A stretch of DNA of 64,000 nucleotides. Origin: an uncultured Acetatifactor sp. (GTDB lineage Bacteria > Bacillota > Clostridia > Lachnospirales > Lachnospiraceae). Positions 60,161 to 64,000 of the stretch are shown here, in pieces. Position numbers and translations under genes: made by a program. Where the stretch lies: contig CANPWA010000001.1 of NCBI GenBank assembly GCA_947581865.1, positions 62,001 through 126,000 of the forward strand, in the 5' to 3' direction. The notes under the pieces were generated by a model, which was not told the origin of the DNA, did no database searches, and was given only the letters and a program-made list of their open reading frames with translations. Position 1 is the first letter of the stretch. Each line of letters starts with the position of its first letter.

Positions 60161-62221
60161 ATGAATTTTAAAAATAAAATTCGTTTCCTGTGCGGGGGGC
60201 TGGCAGTTTTATTGTGTATGACGGCGCTTCCCCGGACCGTACAGGCAAAGGAGCTTAAGACGACAGAGTTGTCCGAGATTTCCTCAGAGCGGAGCATATT
60301 GGCCCTGGTCTATCTATGTGAGAAAGCGAAACTACACAGTCAGGCGTCTCAGGACAGCCCTGAGGTCGCGGAAGTCACCGTGGGACAGACGGTCCTGATT
60401 CAGGACGCTGTATACAATGAGGAAGAGGATACGCTCTGGGCAGCGGTACAGTATACGGCAGACGACGTGACCGGTCAGGGTTACATTGAGAGAAGGCTTT
60501 TAGCCTGCTCGGACGAGCGGTTTTTGGAGTGGGAGAGAAGCTTTTGGCAGGAAAAGGGGATCGACCCTGACGATGCGAACGGAATCGGTACGATCAGTCT
60601 CTATGCCTCCGGGGACATTTCAGAAGATGTGGCGCAATTTCCGGAGAGCTATCAGGCAGGGCTGATGGCATTAAAAAAATCCCATCCCCAGTGGGTTTTT
60701 GTCCCTCTCAACACCGGGCTGGACTGGAATACGGTGATAAACAATGAACTGAAGGGCGGGAAGAGTCTGGTGCATAAGAGTTTTCCCGACTATACGAAGG
60801 ACGGGGCATATGATGACGGGAACTGGTTCTATGCCACCCGGGGCATTTTGGAATACTATATGGATCCCAGAAACGCCATGACGGACAGCAGAGTGTTTCA
60901 GTTTGAGCTGCTGACTTACAACGAGACCTATCACACGGAGAAGGCGGTAGAAACTTTTCTGCAGAATACTTTTATGAGAAGCCCAGGGTACGCGCCGGGA
61001 ACGGTGATGACATATGCCCATATCTTCTGGGCAGTCGGCAGGGAAGAGGGACGGGAGGTCAGCCCCTTTCATCTGGCAGCCCGCGTGTATCAGGAACAGG
61101 GTCAGGGGAAATCTCCGTTGATCTCCGGGACTTATCCGGGGTACGAAGGTTATTATAATTATTTTAATGTAAAGGCCTCGGGGACCACCACTGCACAGAT
61201 CATTGAAAACGGTCTGAAATACGCAAAGGAACAGGGATGGAACAACGCCTATTATTCCATTCTGGGCGGCGCGGATGTGATATCGGCCAACTATATCAAA
61301 AAAGGGCAGGACACGCTCTATCTGCAAAAATATAATGTGAATCCCAAGGCAGCCAATGCCTTATACACACATCAGTATATGCAGAATATTTCCGCGCCCA
61401 CAACGGAGTCGGAGAGTATCCGGAAATTATATCAGTCCACCGGCTCTCTGAACAACAGCTTTGTGTTCAAGATTCCCGTCTTTAAAAATATGCCGGCACA
61501 GGTGTGCCCGTATCCTCAGGATCCGACGCAGATCGTTGAGACCACAGACATTACTTTAAAGATCGACTCTGCCTATGACAAGACGATCTGGGTGGACGGC
61601 GTCCCCTATACGCCCACGGCAGAGGGCAGCGAATATACAGTGGAGCTGCCCAATGCGAAGGCCAAAAGCGCTGTGGTTTACAGTTATGATAAAAACGGAG
61701 TTCCCACGGGTATGTATGTGTGGACCCTCTCCCGGGAAGATGGCGCCTATGTCGCTGAGGCGCAGGAGGAGCTGAAGGATCTGCTCGTCTATCGGGGAAG
61801 CGCGGTGCGCGTCTCGAAGGATGCGGGTCTGCGTGTCTCTATGGAGGTGGAAGAAACCGCCAGGGAGAAGCTTGCGGGTACGGGTGTGGACGGATATCGG
61901 CTGGGTGAGAATGGCATGCTTGCCACAGATGTGCAGGATGCGGAAAACAAGCCCTTTGTGAAGGGAGGCAAAGAGATTGTGCAGCAGAAAGGTTCTGTCT
62001 ACACGCTGGCTGGCATTTCTCCTTCCAGATACAATACCGTCTTTTCCTTCCGGGGCTATGTGACGCTGAACAAAAACGGCGCAGAGACCGTCATCTATGG
62101 TCCCATTGTGAGCAGGAGTATGGTTTATGTGGCGCAGCAGGCGCTGGATGCGGGAACTTATGCGCAGGGATCGGAGGAAGAGATCTATCTGAAGGAAATT
62201 CTGGAGGATGCCGGAAAGTGA
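60161..62221 (+). CDS. Secreted SH3-type / N-acetylglucosaminidase-like protein
   Basis: This is a 686-residue exported protein. Signal peptide: about 1-29, ending PRTVQA. Residues about 50-125 look like an SH3-type module (ARLHSQ-like KAKLHSQASQDSPEVAEV, TLWAAVQYTADDVTGQGYIERR). Residues about 185-400 resemble glucosaminidases of GH73 type: NWFYATRGILEYYMDPRN, TYAHIFWAVGREEGREVSPFH, LAARVYQEQGQGKSPLISGT and GYEGYYNYFNV. The C-terminal 260 residues are of unknown type. Whether the catalytic glutamate is in YQEQG is a guess. The ATG at 60161 is preceded by GGAGG; a longer frame from 60092 lacks a site. It may remodel the wall where the polysaccharide is attached. Confidence 0.8.
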   Translation: MNFKNKIRFLCGGLAVLLCMTALPRTVQAKELKTTELSEISSERSILALVYLCEKAKLHSQASQDSPEVAEVTVGQTVLIQDAVYNEEEDTLWAAVQYTADDVTGQGYIERRLLACSDERFLEWERSFWQEKGIDPDDANGIGTISLYASGDISEDVAQFPESYQAGLMALKKSHPQWVFVPLNTGLDWNTVINNELKGGKSLVHKSFPDYTKDGAYDDGNWFYATRGILEYYMDPRNAMTDSRVFQFELLTYNETYHTEKAVETFLQNTFMRSPGYAPGTVMTYAHIFWAVGREEGREVSPFHLAARVYQEQGQGKSPLISGTYPGYEGYYNYFNVKASGTTTAQIIENGLKYAKEQGWNNAYYSILGGADVISANYIKKGQDTLYLQKYNVNPKAANALYTHQYMQNISAPTTESESIRKLYQSTGSLNNSFVFKIPVFKNMPAQVCPYPQDPTQIVETTDITLKIDSAYDKTIWVDGVPYTPTAEGSEYTVELPNAKAKSAVVYSYDKNGVPTGMYVWTLSREDGAYVAEAQEELKDLLVYRGSAVRVSKDAGLRVSMEVEETAREKLAGTGVDGYRLGENGMLATDVQDAENKPFVKGGKEIVQQKGSVYTLAGISPSRYNTVFSFRGYVTLNKNGAETVIYGPIVSRSMVYVAQQALDAGTYAQGSEEEIYLKEILEDAGK

Positions 62222-63876
62222 AAAAGACAGAGACAGAAAGCATCCCGGAATCCATAGGCGGTTTTCTCGCCTGGGTTCTGCGGGTGTTCACCAGTATCAG
62301 TATTCTATTGATTTTTGCGGTCATGCCCTTCTACTTTCAGGAGGGCTTTACCCATATCGGCTCGGATAAATCCTATTTCTACCGCACTGCAGCGTCGAAG
62401 ATGGGGAAGCTCATCCTGCCGGTTTTTGCACTCTGGCTTATCTTTTATGTGATCGATCTGATTTTCAAGAAGGAAAGAGGAAGTTTTCGCAGTCTGCCGG
62501 GGAAGTTTCGCCTGACAGACTGGTGTGCTCTCTGCTATGGGATCAGCGCGATCCTTTCCTATATCGGTACTTCCTATCGGGAGACCGCTCTCTGGGGCAC
62601 AAAGGGATGGTATATGGGGCTCATTCCCCAGCTGACCCTGGTGGCAGTCTATTTTCTCGTCTCCCGGTTTCAGTTTGAGACCATGGCAAAATACCTGTTT
62701 TTACTCTGCATGCCCGTGTCCGCGGCGGTTTTTTTGCTGGCGCTTTTAAACCGCTTCGATCTCTGGCCGATCCCCATGGAAAATTCCGGGCTGCCCATGT
62801 TTATTTCCACGATCGGTAACATCAACTGGTTCTGCGGGTATGCCGTCACAGTAGGATTTGTGGGTGTGGGGATACTATGGCTCGGCAGAGATGTGCCCCG
62901 ATGGTGTATGTGGCTGTCAGGCATCTATGTTCTGCTCTTTTTCGCGACGATGATCACCCAGGGAAGTGACAGTGGGATCTTTGCCCTTGTTGTCGTTTTT
63001 GCGGCAATGTTTTTCTGTTCTGCCAGAGACGGGGATGAGCTGCTTTTGAGACGTTTCTGGCTGTCCGTGCTTCTGCTGGCACTGGCAGGCATGGTCGTAG
63101 GGGGGATACGGCTCCTCTTTCCGGAGCGGATCAACCTCACCACCTCCCTGGGCGATCTTCTGAGTTACAGCCCCCTGCCGTTTTTGATCGCCCTGCCCGC
63201 AGGGATGGGGATCTGGCTTGGTAAAAATAAAAAACGGTACATACAATGGATGCGGGGTATGGCGAAGGCGCTCTGCGCCGGGATTCCCCTTATACTCATT
63301 CTTTTTGTCTCCATGATCGCGCTGAATACCCTGCGTCCGGGCAGTCTGGGAGCGCTCTCCGGGCAGGCGGTCTTTACCTTTGACAACAAATGGGGCAGCA
63401 GCCGGGGGGCATCCTGGAGCCTGGGGTTAAAGTGTTTTATGGAGCAGGATGCGCTCCACAAGCTGACGGGAGCGGGACCGGATTGTATGGCGGATTTTCT
63501 CTATAATGTGGGAGAGGATGGCGGAGGCGCCAGCCGGGAACTCACGGCGTGGGCAAAGGAGGCATTTAAAAACAAGCGTCTCACCAACGCCCACAATGAA
63601 TTTATCACGGTTCTGGTGAACATGGGGATTTTGGGGCTGGTCAGCTATGCCGGGATGTTGTTGAGCGCTGTGGTGAGATTTCTGCGGGAAAGAAAGGAAA
63701 ATGTTCTGGCGGCGGTGTGCGGTCTTGGCGTGCTTGCCTATATCGCAAATAACATTTGGAGTTTTCAGCAGTCCATGAGCCTGGCAAGCATCGGTGTGAT
63801 CCTGGGGATGGGGGAATGGTTCTGGAGGAGACGGAAACTCCGTCAGCCAGAGCGGAGCCGGGGCGGCGGCACCTAA
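62218..63876 (+). CDS. O-antigen ligase/polymerase-like membrane protein
   Basis: This is a 552-residue polytopic protein with about 12 spans. It has the Wzy_C type layout with a large external loop (about 385-465, containing FDNKWGSSRGASWSLGLKCF and GAGPDCMADFLY) and the motif LTNAHNEFITVLVNMG, the hallmark of O-antigen ligase-like proteins. In Gram-positive bacteria such proteins attach glycan to lipid or protein carriers or polymerise repeat units. The start is a GTG at 62218 that overlaps the stop of the preceding gene by four bases (GTGA). It is the second polymerase/ligase-like protein in the locus beside EpsG. No terminator was seen after it. Confidence 0.85.
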   Translation: MKKTETESIPESIGGFLAWVLRVFTSISILLIFAVMPFYFQEGFTHIGSDKSYFYRTAASKMGKLILPVFALWLIFYVIDLIFKKERGSFRSLPGKFRLTDWCALCYGISAILSYIGTSYRETALWGTKGWYMGLIPQLTLVAVYFLVSRFQFETMAKYLFLLCMPVSAAVFLLALLNRFDLWPIPMENSGLPMFISTIGNINWFCGYAVTVGFVGVGILWLGRDVPRWCMWLSGIYVLLFFATMITQGSDSGIFALVVVFAAMFFCSARDGDELLLRRFWLSVLLLALAGMVVGGIRLLFPERINLTTSLGDLLSYSPLPFLIALPAGMGIWLGKNKKRYIQWMRGMAKALCAGIPLILILFVSMIALNTLRPGSLGALSGQAVFTFDNKWGSSRGASWSLGLKCFMEQDALHKLTGAGPDCMADFLYNVGEDGGGASRELTAWAKEAFKNKRLTNAHNEFITVLVNMGILGLVSYAGMLLSAVVRFLRERKENVLAAVCGLGVLAYIANNIWSFQQSMSLASIGVILGMGEWFWRRRKLRQPERSRGGGT

Positions 63877-63882
63877 ATTGAT

Positions 63883-63911
63883 TTGCTATTTATAGCCGGA
63901 GATGGTATAAT
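63883..63911 (+). promoter_or_regulatory. Strong promoter at the right end of the window
   Basis: TTGCTA and an extended -10 TGGTATAAT are 17 bases apart. The transcript would start near 63918 and lead out of the window. The last 80 bases form a GGC.GGG/CCC.GCC hairpin with no start codon that I could support. Confidence 0.75.
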
Positions 63912-64000
63912 ATACCTTATTCAAGGCAGGGAACGGCAAAACGGACAATCCCCGCCTGTTCAGCGTTGAAAGTCGGGAGACCGGTATGTGGGCAAATCTC

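Noticed and set aside
1..64000. CRISPR arrays, insertion sequences, prophage or integrase genes
   Set aside because: No direct-repeat/spacer pattern, no transposase or recombinase and no phage structural protein was found on either strand; the only tandem repeat is the nine-base one at 13969.

Overview
The window looks like chromosome of a motile, endospore-lineage Clostridia bacterium, most probably Lachnospiraceae. The evidence is inferential: about 50% GC, AGGAGG ribosome sites with frequent TTG/GTG starts, a type III glutamine synthetase, a GAAC-N4-GTTC SOS box, a Spo0A-type DNA-binding domain, FtsEX with an M23 activator, and the Bacillus-like gene orders ireB-ruvX-DUF1292, mbl-flhO-flhP, comFC-yvyF and cdaA-cdaR-glmM. 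No insertion sequence, prophage or CRISPR array was seen. Nearly all genes read left to right.

Region 1 (1-11.2 kb) is rich in RNA modification and processing: prmA (partial), rsmE, a cysteine desulfurase paired with thiI (4-thiouridine), mtaB (ms2t6A), then ireB-ruvX-DUF1292, rnjA, a YlbF protein, a short MltG-like protein and the trmR-trhP pair (mo5U34). A divergent HPr-like gene without the active-site histidine lies between thiI and mtaB. Region 2 (11.2-18.2 kb) has glnA (GSIII) behind a leader that carries a terminator, tRNA-Gln(CUG), a CPBP membrane protease, an acyl-ACP thioesterase, a CvfB-like S1 protein, a YjfB peptide and a PucR-type regulator.

Region 3 (18.2-24.8 kb) is an envelope operon: ftsE-ftsX, a secreted coiled-coil M23 protein, a CtpA-type protease and a GT-C membrane glycosyltransferase. 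It ends against an oppositely oriented DUF554 gene, and the first clear terminator of the operon lies beyond that gene's start, so the DUF554 gene may be covered entirely by antisense RNA. Region 4 (24.9-31.5 kb) is a SOS-controlled uvrB-uvrA pair, richer in GC than its surroundings, and a chemoreceptor. Region 5 (31.8-43.4 kb) holds mbl-flhO-flhP-flgJ, then recD2-comFC-yvyF, two unknown membrane proteins and cdaA-cdaR-glmM, which link c-di-AMP to cell-wall precursor supply. HPr and leuA follow, separated by a strong terminator.

Region 6 (45.6-64 kb) is mostly cell surface: a DUF3048 lipoprotein and DUF212 protein on the minus strand, a GtrB-like glycosyltransferase, a stand-alone Spo0A effector domain, and then an exopolysaccharide locus. 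That locus contains two unknown membrane proteins, a GT2, a phosphoglycosyl transferase, a Wzz-like protein with a P-loop-less cytoplasmic tail, another GT2, an EpsG-like polymerase, a double GT4 fusion with an internal 28% GC segment, a GT2, a secreted glucosaminidase and an O-antigen-ligase-like protein. No flippase was seen inside the window, so the locus probably continues to the right, where a strong promoter starts the next unit.

The best leads for something undescribed are the double GT4 fusion with its compositional scar, the isolated Spo0A effector domain with 0A-like boxes before it, the Wzz/pseudo-kinase protein, the antisense arrangement over the DUF554 gene, the attenuated glnA leader, and the two membrane proteins that sit directly before cdaA.
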